Origin: Oryzias latipes
Lineage: Eukaryota > Chordata > Actinopteri > Beloniformes > Adrianichthyidae
Direction of reading: 5' to 3'
DNA: 64,000 nucleotides
Assembly: GCF_002234675.1 (NCBI RefSeq)
Contig: NC_019864.2
Span: 17,642,082-17,706,081, forward strand
Part shown: piece after piece, positions 37,901 through 49,700 of the stretch
Numbering within the stretch: the first letter of the stretch is position 1
Layout of the letters: each line of letters begins with the position of its first letter
Translations under genes and position numbers: made by a program
The notes under the pieces: generated by a model
What the model was told of the DNA's origin: nothing
Databases searched by the model: none
The model's input: only the letters and a program-made list of their open reading frames with translations

Positions 37901-39748
37901 TACACATGCAAAGGTAAGAAAGCAAGAAAGGTCTTTTGAAAAAGATTTTGCAACTAAAGTACTTCTCTTATTTTGAAAAGATAGGGCTTGTGGGGATGTC
38001 CTTAAATATGAAGAGTAGTGGTTTTAAGTCTGTCCATAAATATTACAAGGCCTTCAAGAGGCAAAGCCTTTTTTAACAACACTGAAAACATTACCTAAGG
38101 CTCACCTGCACTATCATTACCTATAAGCTTTATCAAAGAGTTAGATTTAAAGTTTAGTCATAAATGTGGAGATTGTGTCTGCCAAAAAGACTGATTCCAC
38201 AAAAGAGGAGCTCTGCCCTCATTCTAGATTAGAGACTAGGAACAATTGGTAATCCTGCAAACTGAGAAAAAAATGTTTAGTTTTAAAAATATGGAACTGT
38301 GAAATTTGTCTGATCTGACTCAAAAACTTCTCTTGAAGTTTGAGCCAAACACATATCTGTTTTACAGTTCTGAAATAATTCCAAGCAACAGGCTCAACTT
38401 TTATTTAACATTAATTTTTTAAACCTAATTTCAAGTTATTTATTGACCAAAATTCTTGTTTTAATTGATAAAGTATAGTACCAGTAACAAAATTCAGTAC
38501 TTCCTGTACAGGATAAATTGGTGAATATGTTTATCTATTACGATATCAGGCGGGATAAAAGAAAACATTATGTAGGCCAATCATTAACATTTTTTCTGAT
38601 CATAACAAAAAAAAGCCTATTTTAGTTTAGAGACTGTTTGTTCCACAGTTTATTTCTCAACAACATTGAGGATCTCTGGTGTATAAGATAAGACAATGAA
38701 ACTTTTTGCAAAAGCAGAAATGTAATCAACTTGAAAAGCTTGATGTCTTGGGAAAACTAATTGTTGATGGACTGGAAACAAAAACTCAGAATAGGTGTTG
38801 AAATAAAAGAAACATTAACATCTGTGACCTTATCTGTATGTTTTGGTGGTGGTATCATATTTTGAATTTGTTTCTTCATCTGAGATGGTGCGTCTTGCAT
38901 AACTGGTGAAACTTAATCTGGTTTTGGATGACTTTTGCTCAGAAGGTAACAACAAAAATGTTGACGTGTTATTGGCCAAGGTTCCTGACCTCCCAATGAC
39001 CCCAATGCATGACATGCTGCGTGGGTGTAGACAAAAGAAAACACTTTACAACTGATTATGATAACACGGTGCTTAAGAAAGGTAAAAAAAAGAAAATGTT
39101 GTCTGCAAACAAAACAAACATATACCACTTAAAGGCTAGTGCTGGTATAAGTGGTTTTAATTTTTTCAAGACTAATTCAAATCTAAATGTACATGCAAAG
39201 TTGTAGAGGGACTTGCAGCTAAAGGAGTTACTGATATAAACACAAAGTCCAAGCTGTTCCAAAAGAAGGAATGTTCTCAATTACTACAACTGATGTGGAG
39301 GTTAAAAAAAAGTTCTTATATTTAAAATATCTATATGACTTATTTCATTTTTTCCCTTTAAGTGAGCTGCAAAGTTGAATAAAAATAATTTTAATCAGAA
39401 AAATTATGTAAAACTTTTTATGCATCATGTTTTGTTTTTTTAATTTCATCATGCACTTGCAGAATGTGTATTTCTAGGAAATACTTTTAGATTAGATATT
39501 CATTCATCATGCAGATTGCATTCACTGTAAACAACTCAATTCACCAGGAAAAGAAGCATTAATTTTTTTGTCTGACTGGCACAATGTTTCCCCAAATCTT
39601 TTATTCGCCAGCTTAATATTTAGTCGAGTCTCAGACACACGGTTAATCTTGTGAAGTTATGTTTTGCAGACACTGGGCTGGAGTTGGAATAAAATCTGCT
39701 GATCTGTTTGATTGAGAGCAAAGTCCCCTCAGTTGAATTCCACCAAGC
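37900..39748. other. intergenic, nothing recognised
   Basis: AT-rich sequence between the CCCH/CHY gene and the second ch25h-like gene. Short ORFs here have no family features. Confidence 0.5.
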
Positions 39749-39757
39749 TATATAAAG
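39749..39757 (+). promoter_or_regulatory. TATA box of the second ch25h-like gene
   Basis: TATATAAAG, 70 bp upstream of the ATG at 39827. It predicts transcription starting near 39780 and a 5' UTR of about 45-50 nt containing a short CAG run. A TATA promoter fits an inducible gene. Confidence 0.65.
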
Positions 39758-39826
39758 GCGGACCCTGCTGTGGATCACAAGCCTTGGAGCAGCAGCAGCA
39801 GCAGCCTCAAGTGGCCGAACAACAAG

Positions 39827-40663
39827 ATGCTGAACATCAGTGAGCTTCCTCTGCATGACTTGCCCTCCCGGGCTTCAGGCCGTCTCCTGCAGCCCTTCTG
39901 GGACTACTTGCTTTTTCACCACATGCCTCTCATCTCTTCTCCTTTTTTCATCGTCATCTTAGCCTTTTCCAGCTACCTATTCTTCAGTCTACCTTTTGCG
40001 GTTCTAGACCTCTTGGGAGACAGAGTGCCTTTACTTTACCAGTACAAGATCCAGCCAGAGAGACAGCCAACCACAAGAATGATGGCTAAGAGCTTCCTAA
40101 CAGCTCTGTATAACCACCTCTTCTTTGTGTTACCAGCTGTGTCAATTGGCATGTTCATACTGCCCATACCAGCACTGCCACAAGACGCTCCCACACTGTA
40201 TGAGCTTTTTGTAGACGGACTGGCTGCACTTCTCCTCTTTGACACTCAATACTACATTTGGCACTACATCCACCATAAGCAACCACAGCTTTATCGGTGG
40301 ATTCATGCAGTGCACCACGAATACATGGCGCCGTTCTCCTGGTCCACAGAGCAGCTCAGCATCCCAGAACTGATGGCAGTGGGGTTCTGGAGCAACCTGG
40401 ACCCCATCCTTTTAAAGTGTCATCCTCTGACCACATGGTGCTTGACCATCTTCAGCATCTGGATGTCGGTGGAGGACCACATCGGCTATGACCTGCCATG
40501 GACCTTGAACCATGTGGTGCCTTTTGGTTTGCTGGGTGGTGCGCCAGCTCACGACATGCATCACCAGAAGCCCAGCAGTAACTTTGCACCCTTTTTCAGC
40601 CACTGGGACAGAATCTTTGGCACAGCCGTCACTTTGAAGAAAAAAAAAACTGTAAGAAAATAA
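39827..40663 (+). CDS. cholesterol 25-hydroxylase-like protein, second copy (intronless)
   Basis: Single-exon di-iron sterol hydroxylase, 278 residues. I start at ATG 39827 (MLNISELPLHD; context AAGATGC) rather than further upstream, because the frame has no earlier ATG and the TATA box puts the transcript start near 39780. NIS at residues 3-5 is a possible N-glycosylation site, as at the human N-terminus. Histidine boxes: HYIHH (146-150), HAVHH (160-164), HDMHH (242-246), all at the same residue numbers as the 27268-28119 copy. Membrane helices include FFIVILAFSSYLFFSLPFAV. The C-terminus is lysine-rich (TLKKKKTVRK), consistent with ER retrieval although not a strict KKXX. It is more diverged from human CH25H than the first copy, so a ch25h-like (ch25hl) paralogue is likely. 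Poly(A) signal at 40844-40849. Confidence 0.93.
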   Translation: MLNISELPLHDLPSRASGRLLQPFWDYLLFHHMPLISSPFFIVILAFSSYLFFSLPFAVLDLLGDRVPLLYQYKIQPERQPTTRMMAKSFLTALYNHLFFVLPAVSIGMFILPIPALPQDAPTLYELFVDGLAALLLFDTQYYIWHYIHHKQPQLYRWIHAVHHEYMAPFSWSTEQLSIPELMAVGFWSNLDPILLKCHPLTTWCLTIFSIWMSVEDHIGYDLPWTLNHVVPFGLLGGAPAHDMHHQKPSSNFAPFFSHWDRIFGTAVTLKKKKTVRK

Positions 40664-40843
40664 CTAAATAGTCTGAATGACCCAAAAAGTAAATATGTAA
40701 ATAGTATTTTTGCAGTTATTTATAGTTGTCTTTGTGCTTTTATGTTTACAAAACACAATGAACTGAAGTACGATTGGTGGAGTGGTTATAACTTGCTGCT
40801 TTATGTATTTTCTATTCTTCTGTGCAAGTACATTACCTTGTAA

Positions 40844-40849
40844 AATAAA
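40844..40849 (+). terminator. poly(A) signal of the second ch25h-like gene
   Basis: AATAAA within taaaataaaaaaattg, 181 nt after the stop codon. Confidence 0.55.
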
Positions 40850-41529
40850 AAAATTGTCCTTTTGTATGACGCCCTAGTTCTACAGAATTATTACATTGTG
40901 TAGTGTTTGTGGGTGTGTTGCCAAAGTCCTGTATTAAAAAAAATCTGATATTCATCTGATTTATAAGACAATATAAACATTGACAACATTTGCGTCACTA
41001 TTTTTTTTGGGCTGTACAAAAAACACACACGGGCAATTAGAGCAATTTATTTTCACTAAAATCTTTATATAAACAGAATATTCTATATAAATACCTAAAA
41101 CTTAAAACAAAATTTATTTAGTGTGAAAAAAGGCTCCATTAATAACTTGTAAAAAAAACAATAATGAAGTTGTAAATAAAACACATGCTTTCTGCGCTTG
41201 ACTGATTAAAAATGTATTGTTTTAAAAATATTTTTTTGAAATATGTGTAGAGAGAATTTTCCGAAACTCTTTTACAGTAGTTGAAACGTATAATCAAGTG
41301 GTTTTTTGAAATATAAAAATGGTTGAGTCCCTTATTTCAAATGAACTGTAAATATGACAAAAGTACCACATCAGGGGAAAAAACAGTGACGCATTTACAG
41401 TGCAGTACTTTTGTTGTACCTATGAAACACAATAAAACTTAACATGTATGTTTCACACACATTAAATCAGGCTTTCTGTGTACTTACTATCTTCTCATAA
41501 ATAGCATCAAAAACACAATCCACGATCCT

Positions 41530-41745
41530 CGAAGAAATGGTAAATACCATGAAAGACACATAAACGTACTAAGTAAATAGAAAGTCAATTCTGAGTACTT
41601 CTCCATGATATTTCTAAGATAGTTTCACATGGTAAATACCATCAAACATAAGATAAGTTTAAAAGTACATTCAAAGTACTTTATTCACTTATCCTGTCTT
41701 TACATGTGATAAATACTACAAGAGACACATGAACTCACATGTAAA
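41530..41745. repeat. diverged short tandem duplication
   Basis: 'atggtaaataccatgaaag' (41538), 'atggtaaataccatcaaac' (41629) and 'gtgataaatactacaagag' (41705) recur about 80-90 bp apart, with 'gacacataaacg' and 'gacacatgaactc' following two of them. Confidence 0.5.
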
Positions 41746-42359
41746 TATTTTTTAACACCTGTTGAGTATCAAGGGGTTTGTAAGATGCAACTGCAAGAAG
41801 ACAAGCTACATTTTGGGATTAATAGTTTTAATTTCTTCCACACCATTTGTTTTATATACCTAAAGTTGTATACATCACCACAAGCCGAGTGGTTTCTTTG
41901 CTTTTTTTTAAAACCTGTGAGACAAAATTGTTTACACAGTTGCCAGTTTGGTAAAAAAAAAAAAAGAGACAAAAGGCAAGGAAAGTTAAAATAAATGGAT
42001 CATTTTTGGCATAATATTTTGCAACCAAATGACTAAACTCTTTGTTGATTAAAAGTATAATATTTTTGTGTTTCCATGCTAAATTCTCAACTTCAAGAAA
42101 TCTGTTTTTTGGGGGTGAAATTTATAAAGAGTTTATAATATTCATATAATGCATAATAGTTTAATGAAATTATATATGTGATACAGTTTTTGTTCCTGTT
42201 CATAAATATAATAAAAATCATTGTGAGCTTGATAAATTATAGAGGCCACTAGTCCAAACGGATGTATGCAGTAAAATTGAGATATAAACAAAATATGGAC
42301 ACTAATCTTTTTTTTTTTACAGTGAAAAAATATCAAAGACTAACGGGAGAACTTCAAAA

Positions 42360-42490
42360 GAAGTGCAAACACAGAAGAAGGGAATAAGTGAGAATTAAAG
42401 CAATCAATCCAGCTAAGGCTGATTGCAGCTACGTTTTATAACGTCTGAGAATGTTGTGTAACTTTTAACACTTATCTTAAACATGTAAGA
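42360..42490. repeat. first member of a 1.5-kb-spaced repeat pair
   Basis: 'gaatgttgtgtaactttta' and 'aaacatgtaagac' match 'ggatgttgtgtaactttaa' and 'taacatgtaagag' at 43860-43990. Weaker similarity extends about 80 bp to the left of both. Confidence 0.5.
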
Positions 42491-43859
42491 CATTATTAAT
42501 TACCGTAAATCTTTCTGAAGATATAATATACTAAATTTGGAGCTTGGTAGTTTTTGTCTTAGCAAATGTACATTTTAAGCTTGAATTGGTTTATATTGTA
42601 TATTCCAGCAGAATTGCCACATGATTGATTATTGTCAAAGAAAATAGAAGATCAGAAATGCTTTTTTAAACTTTCATTTAAGCTGTTTTTTGAAAATTCC
42701 AACAAATTAGGTTAATAATTAATAACTTCAATAAGACTAAGCACTTAAATATTTCAAGTTGTTTAAATTTAAGGTTGCTCAGCATTTGTAAATTTCATAT
42801 TGTTTCAAAGTAAAGTTTCCTCCCATTGCAGCTGCTCTACATTTCGGCTTTGCAGGCCGTCTGTTACATCACGCTGTTTCATTACTAAAACTGACTAAAC
42901 ATGGAAGTTTTGGAATATGCAGAGGCCTGCACAGAAGCCTGTTTTTCTGGACTCAAATCATGTTTACCCACCATCTAATAAATCAATGAGAAAAGAAGAA
43001 AATACAGAAAAAAATATAAGCCTTATTTTTATGCAACAAGAAAACATGGACAAAAATATTTTTCCCCACTGGAAAAGAGGTGCATGAGATGAAAATAGTG
43101 TGCTTTACCAGAAGCCACTTGAACAATTTGTCAGTGGCTGTCACTTTTAAGAAAACATGGTTTGGTGCCCAGTAATATTCGTTTATATTTTTTCATTTTT
43201 CCAGTTTTGTCACAGTCTTAACTGGTTTTATTCACTAAATTATCCGTCAGTAAGTCTAAGAGTCTGATTTTCTGTTTGTTGGTGTCCTTTTAGTTTTTAT
43301 CCTTGGTTCAGTGTTTTTTACAGTCTAGTCTTGTTTGTGTTTCTTCTCTAAAATTTCTTATTCTGTTTAAAGGTTAGTTCTGCCAGCAAGCCTGCTGCAT
43401 TTTTGGTTTACCACCACCACCCCTGAGACAGAAAAATGAAAGCAAAGGAAAAAAGTAAATAGGTATTTTTTTTTGAATGTAATTAAGCTCTCCTGTCTTT
43501 AAAACATGAAAATGTGTTACATAATTTCTTACGGGGAAACACACTGCTGCCTCCACCTTCATAGTCCCTGAATTCAATATTTTGTGAATGCAACTGTTTT
43601 AAATTACTTTTTATTTGTACACAATAAGTATTTTTTATGACACAATGACTAAAGACATTAATAAATATTTTGCAGGTTTGTGTTTCACTTCAGTGGGATG
43701 CTGGTCTGCACATGCCTCATTAATTGTTCTCGAAAAAATAGATTAACATTATTAGGCTATTACATACAAAACGTTTGCATTAAAATCTTTCCAAAAAGAG
43801 CAAATTACAAAAAGTCTTTATTTAAAAAAAAGCTCACACATGATAGAAGAGCGGAAAAT

Positions 43860-43990
43860 GGAACAGGGACACACAAGAAAGGACTGAGTGGAAAAGAGCT
43901 CTGATTGTCACTGGAGCTAAGACAAACTAATTGTTGAGTTTTGCAACATCTAAGGATGTTGTGTAACTTTAAACACCTTTTCTAACATGT
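43860..43990. repeat. second member of a 1.5-kb-spaced repeat pair
   Basis: Same order and strand as 42360-42490; see there. No coding capacity. Confidence 0.5.
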
Positions 43991-45589
43991 AAGAGGCACA
44001 ATTGCTGCTGCATCTGATTGGTGGGTCCAACTAAACCCCTCCAATGAGAATAGGTCAAAGTGGGAATACAAAAAACTGCATCATGTTGGATCTGCAGAAT
44101 TAGACTTTGTTCTACAATTTTCAGACTCTTGAAAATGTACTTCAATGAAATCAACTGGGATCCTGGTTTAAAAAAAATAAAGAAAAGCCATCAATTAAAT
44201 TAAGATTTGAAACTGATTGTTATTTGTGCAATGACAGTGTGAGGAATATTCTGAACACCTTTGGAAAGATTTGCAACAATTTATATGTTCAAATGTATAA
44301 GTTTGAGCACTCTTATACGTTTAACATATTTATTTATAATACAGCCTTAACATGAAGGTGTTGCTGTCCAACTATTAGAAACATTTTATGTTGCAAATTT
44401 CAAAACAAATATTTTCTTTTTTCTTTATTTTGCAACAGTTTTCCATATTTGAAGCCTTTCAACCCCAAGTTTCTTACAGACCCAGTACATTGAACAGCAA
44501 AGGCTATAGTGCAAATATATAATCTACTTTTAACTGAGTGTTGTTTTTCAATTTGTAAGTTTCTTAAAATAGTAAAATTAACTAAAAGAACTAAAGTTTC
44601 AACAATTGCAAAAAAAACAAAAACAAAAGAAAAATCCATTTAAGACCCAAACTGGAACTGTTGCTTTTCTTTTATTGTCTCTTTAGGTCAAAACCATAAA
44701 GGAAATGAAAGATTTGGCTTTCTTTACATCCCATTTTGAACTAGGTCAAAGAAAGTTCTTCAGATAATATGTCAATAATTTATCCCTTGGAAAGGAGCCA
44801 GAGCGACTTATCTCCTGTGATTTAGTCTTTGATTTCACTTCCAGTGGTAAACAGCAAACTTGTAAGCGAAGCATATGAGAAGCCTGTTTTGCCCAAATCC
44901 TCTTACAAACTCGTTGAAAGAGCTTTACTCAGCAACATTTTATTTACGGGGAATTCCAATGAGTAAGAATGAGCCGCTTAACGAGATTTTTGCTTATCAG
45001 ACTGCTTTGAGAGGCACAAAAGGGATCTAAGGCTAACCCCTTCTTGAACAAAATGTGATCCCCTTTCGAACATGATGTGGACGTGCTGCCTTGAATGAAA
45101 AATTAGTAGAAGAGAAATTACTGCAAAATTCTTAAATGTGAAAAGATAAGTGCAGCATCTGGAGCTTTCCTGCCTTTTTGGAGGTCGAAAGCGTTTTACC
45201 ATTCCATTTGCCCATCCACACACACATGTCCACACACATACACTACTGTTGGGGTAAAATAAATACTTAGTTATCTCCCGTCAGTAGTATTTCTGGTTAA
45301 AATAAAATATAATCTAAAAATAAGCTATGAAGATATTTACACTTAAAACTAAATTTATTGACATTCCTTTTGCATGTGAAGGAGAATAGAATAACAATGA
45401 GAATTGCAGTATTTATTATTTTGAAAGGAAAACCTCTTAGTTCAAAAAACATGCTAACCACAGTTACTGTGAACAATGAAAGTTAGCACTACATTTTTTT
45501 GCTGCAAAGTCCAGAAATAATCACAATTAAAAGATCAATGGAAAAACTTTTAGAATCTATCCAAAGATTTATAAAGAGTTTTAAAAAAA

Positions 45590-46035
45590 AACCTGTGTCA
45601 AGCCTGTAGTAATTTCCCATCATCCCTTTGTTAACATTTTCTCCCGCCAGCTTACAGCCCCTCACACCCCAAATCTAACAAACAAAATGTAACAAAAATG
45701 TCAAGCAACATCTGAGCTATCCAGCCGTACAGTTCTGAGCCAGATACCAGCTCGGACGAAGAAAACAAAGACGTACAACTCTCTATTTCTCTGCAAGTAG
45801 ATGCATCAGAATGAAGCAGACCAGGGAGTTTGTTGCCCACTGATTGTAGTTTGTACCTAACAACTACAAGCTTTTTCAAAGGGCATTCTTTTTCATCTGC
45901 TCCTGATTCACAGTGATTTGAATAAATAAATGCTCAGAAACACAGTTTTAATCTTATTTCATGTCCTCCATCATGAGAAAAATGTTACATTTGCATGCTA
46001 AAAAAACATTTTCATTGAAGTGGGTCTGTAACAAT
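45590..46035. repeat. copy 3 of the dispersed repeat (left part reduced)
   Basis: Aligns with 5925-6324: 'atttcccatcat', 'tacagcccctcacacccc', 'gttctgagccaga', 'caacaactacaagctttttc', 'tgattcacagtgatttgaa' and 'tccatcatgagaaaaatg', ending at 'cattgaagtgggtctg', the counterpart of the right inverted repeat. The stretch matching 5830-5925 is mostly missing. Confidence 0.6.
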
Positions 46036-46718
46036 GAAATTGACTTGGGCCTTTATGATTAATATTGTTGCATGGTGTCATATATCGCTGTCACTCAAGG
46101 TGTCTGATTTTGCTATCAGGCCCACTCCTCATGTGCAAACTATGATATTTTTTGTCTACTTTCATGGTTGTTCAGTAGGACTTCGCAGGTGTTTTTCTGA
46201 CACTATACAGCACATTTCACAACTGAATGCTTTGGTAGTTCACATTTAAGGTCTCTACATTGTTCTGAGATCAAGTGTTACTTTTTGGATCATTAGTGCC
46301 TTGAATTTGTTGTCTACTAGCCTTTATCTTGGTGATTCTTGTCTTATATTCTTTCTGCAATTCATGCTCAGGATGACACTCACTTTATAGTGATTTCTTT
46401 AGACCAATTTACAGCTCTAGAGAAACCTTGGACGAAAATTTGAGCATCCACCTCAATATGACATCCCTGTGGTCAATCAACTCATCATTTTTAGAGGTAT
46501 CAGTATTTTTGTTTCTAAAGAACAAAAAAGCTTTGTTTTATGTTTGTTTTGTTTCGGGTTATAAATGGTCACTGTAGTGGGTCACTAATTAACAAATATC
46601 CAAACTATAAATCATCAAATAAAGAAAAGAAATCCCAAACAGCTGTTTGTGCATACGAGTATTTATTTTTCACAGACAAATACAAGAATGAATAAAAAAA
46701 TACATATGATAAAAAAAT
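46036..46718. other. kti12 3' flank
   Basis: Contains the likely kti12 poly(A) signal (minus-strand AATAAA, plus-strand tttatt at 46662-46667), giving a 3' UTR of about 60-80 nt. Nothing else was recognised. Confidence 0.5.
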
Positions 46719-49700
46719 TCAATGGTAACTCTTATTTAAATACTGAACAAACATGTTGGCGATCTGGGCCGTGTTTTCTATGGGGTGCATCTTGCTGTAG
46801 CTGATGAATTGGCGCCGTAGTTTCCTCAGCTCCGCCATGTTGATCCTTTTGGCGAGCTCCACGTTCAGCTTCCGGTTAAGGACAGTACACTGGTCGTTCA
46901 CACGCTGATGAAAACGTTCCTCGCTCACATGACTTCAGAAGCAACAACCGACCAAGGAGGAAGGCAAGATTACATCCTCCCGTTCGAACATTAAAGGAGG
47001 AAGAACGACCGCTGTCAGCGGTATAGCAAATTTAAATTACACCTGCAATTGAAGACTGACCAAAGACTCGTGTGCTTTTAAGTCCGCTTCTGCAGCCATC
47101 AAAGGAAAGCATTTTTAATATCGACTTCTGAGGCCATGACAGAGTTAAAAAAATGTTTGATGTTGAGGACATTGGGTTCATTGTGTGAGGAATAAAACTT
47201 CTGTCTTTGACGGAAATTATGAAAGAAAGATTTAAAACGATGATTCCTAGAAAAAAAAAGGCTTCCAAACATTGGTAACTGTGCATAAAAAGGATATCTT
47301 TTCTGTCGCCCCCGGTACCGAGATGAAATCCCCAGGAACGCTCGTCTTTTGAGCATTAAAGATTTCCTGGAAAATGTAAGTTACGACAATTAGCAAGGGA
47401 AAAATGATTAAACTGTAGCTTCAAAATCACCGAAATTACTAGAATAGAAATAATAAAAAGACACCTTCAGACAAATAGAAAAGTAAAACGAAAATATGTC
47501 AACAAAAACTAATTATTTTACTGCTGTATTTTCTCATCATTGTATAGTATTGAATAGTAACTTTAAGTGTTATTTTTTGCTTCTCTGTTCAGGAGATAAG
47601 ACTAAAATACCCTTTTCTCATTTTATTTCTTTATTTTTCATTGAAATAATCAATGCCACAAGATTGGATACAACAATGCAGAAAGGAATCCAACCCCGTT
47701 GTTACCACATGTTAAATATGTACCAGCCATTTTACAAGCCTGGGTTACACAACACTAGAAAGAAAAAAGCATTTAGTACTGAAAGGAGAGAAGAAATGTT
47801 CAGCCTTTACCGTGAGGACCATGAATACCAAAACAATTCTGCCCCCATAGGGCGACTAACTGAACACAGAACAAAGGAAAGGAGGCAGAAAACACGCCAC
47901 CGATCACCTGATGGGCAACAAAACCACAAGAAAGTTTATATTAACAGCAAGAAGACCCTTTCACGCAGCCAAAGGCGACCAGAAACATTGGCTTACCTGT
48001 GATTAAAAGTCATAATTTTTCATTTTTGCTCTTTTCTTTAGCACTTTTAGCTCTCAGTTTATTATTGCAGAACGAAAACCACTAAGCCACACTGATCTGA
48101 TTTCATGGTAATTCAAATGGCTCTACTTCCACCCGAATGTCTAATTAGTTTAAGGTGTGAAACATGGTTTTGTTACAAAAGAGTCAGAGAGCCTTTGCAG
48201 TAATTTGTGGTTTAAAGAGGGGGGGGCGGGGGGCGGGGGGCTAAGTCACATCTAGATTAAGCTAATAAAATGTATTTATTCACTGATCATCAGCTAGTAA
48301 TGAGAACTTCAACAACAAGCAAGAAGTTTGGAAAGCTTTTGTTGGGCGTTGCAGCGTTTCACAGCTTACAGTCTAAAATATTGAAGGGAAATCACACCAG
48401 CAAGTATTTTGCTCACACAAAAACAGAAATCTCCACTAAGACTTACCATTAATACTTCTTGTGTGATCTTGTCCAACTCGTATAGGAAGTTTACAGAAGT
48501 CAAAGGTTGCTGCGGAGGCAGAATAAAAAAAACCCAACATCTTCCACAACAACTATTATTAAACGAAATAGAGTTTGTTTAGGGAAAATCCTTACGCTTT
48601 GGGTGGACTGGTTTGGTGGCGGAGCTCTTCTTTTCAAAAGTGCATCCGAAATAGACTCAAATGGAAGGTTGTCGTCTTTCAGGATGGTGAAAAGAGGGCT
48701 GTCCCACCTGTTTCTAGAGTCAGGAGCTTCAAATCTTTGAACTAATGCATCGAAGCTTTAACAAAGGAGGATTTTAGGCTAAAGTCAGTTCACAGTATTG
48801 CAGAAAAACCAAGTCAAAGCATCTGTTTGTCACTCACATGTCCTGGGAATACTGCTCATCAGGATTTCTGCTTCTGTTCCATGAGGAGCTCTGCTCATCT
48901 GACGTCAGACAGTACACCTTCATCAAAAGAAGGCATGGCATTTCTTAGTGATGTGACAACAGCAATAACACCATTATGATTCAAAGTCTTTTTTTCCCCC
49001 CCTTTGCACTCACAAGACAGTGTGGCGTCTGTGCATGTTTGATGAGGCAGAACAGCTCATAGCGGTAGCCTGGAAGAAGTTTCATTTGATTTAAAGACAG
49101 CTGACACTTTTGTTTTTAGCAATGTGTTGCCATAGATAATTACCTTTAATGTAGTTAACTGAGTCCAAAATAACAACATCATCTTTGTTTAGCTTCCTGA
49201 AAGAGAAATAAGCAACAAATTCTTAAATACGAGGTGTTGTAATGTGACTAATTTGACTAATTACATGGACATTTTAAAAAAAGCTCACCTTTCTACTTCA
49301 GCTTTCAGAGATGCTCTAACTTCTTTCTCCTTTTGGGAATCTGAAATTAGTCTAACCAAGTTACTAAGGAATTTTAGGACTTGAGAAAACAGCTTTCAAA
49401 AGGTCATGTTGATGTCACACACTTTGAACAATACAGATGGATACAACAATCTATGTCAATTGGGTTTCACCCCTCACACCCCAAATTGGTTCAAATTTTT
49501 ATTCACAACTTAATGAATTTATTCAATTTAGTGCAACTCAATTACAATATATGGGTTTTTTGTTTTTCTTACCTAAAATGCACTGTTACGTTTAGTTACA
49601 AAAAGGTTTGTGACATATAGACTGTAAAAACTGTTTTCACAGTCGATAGTTACATAACTAGTCCTGAACAAAGCCTGAACTTTCAATATTGAAAACAATA

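Larger units (their letters stand above)
40850..45589. other. gene-free AT-rich region
   Basis: No coding exon, RNA gene or promoter could be supported on either strand. Diverged repeats occur at 41530-41745 and at 42360-42490 / 43860-43990. Confidence 0.5.

Noticed and set aside
39770-39826. Serine-rich N-terminal extension of the second ch25h-like ORF
   Set aside because: It would begin at GTG and arises from reading a CAG run. The TATA box at 39749 puts the transcript start at about 39780, inside it.
46863-46928. Reading the last kti12 exon upstream to 46928 with ordinary AG acceptors
   Set aside because: That would insert RVNDQCTVLNRKLN-like sequence not found in the family. This stretch is the branch-point region of the AT-AC intron.
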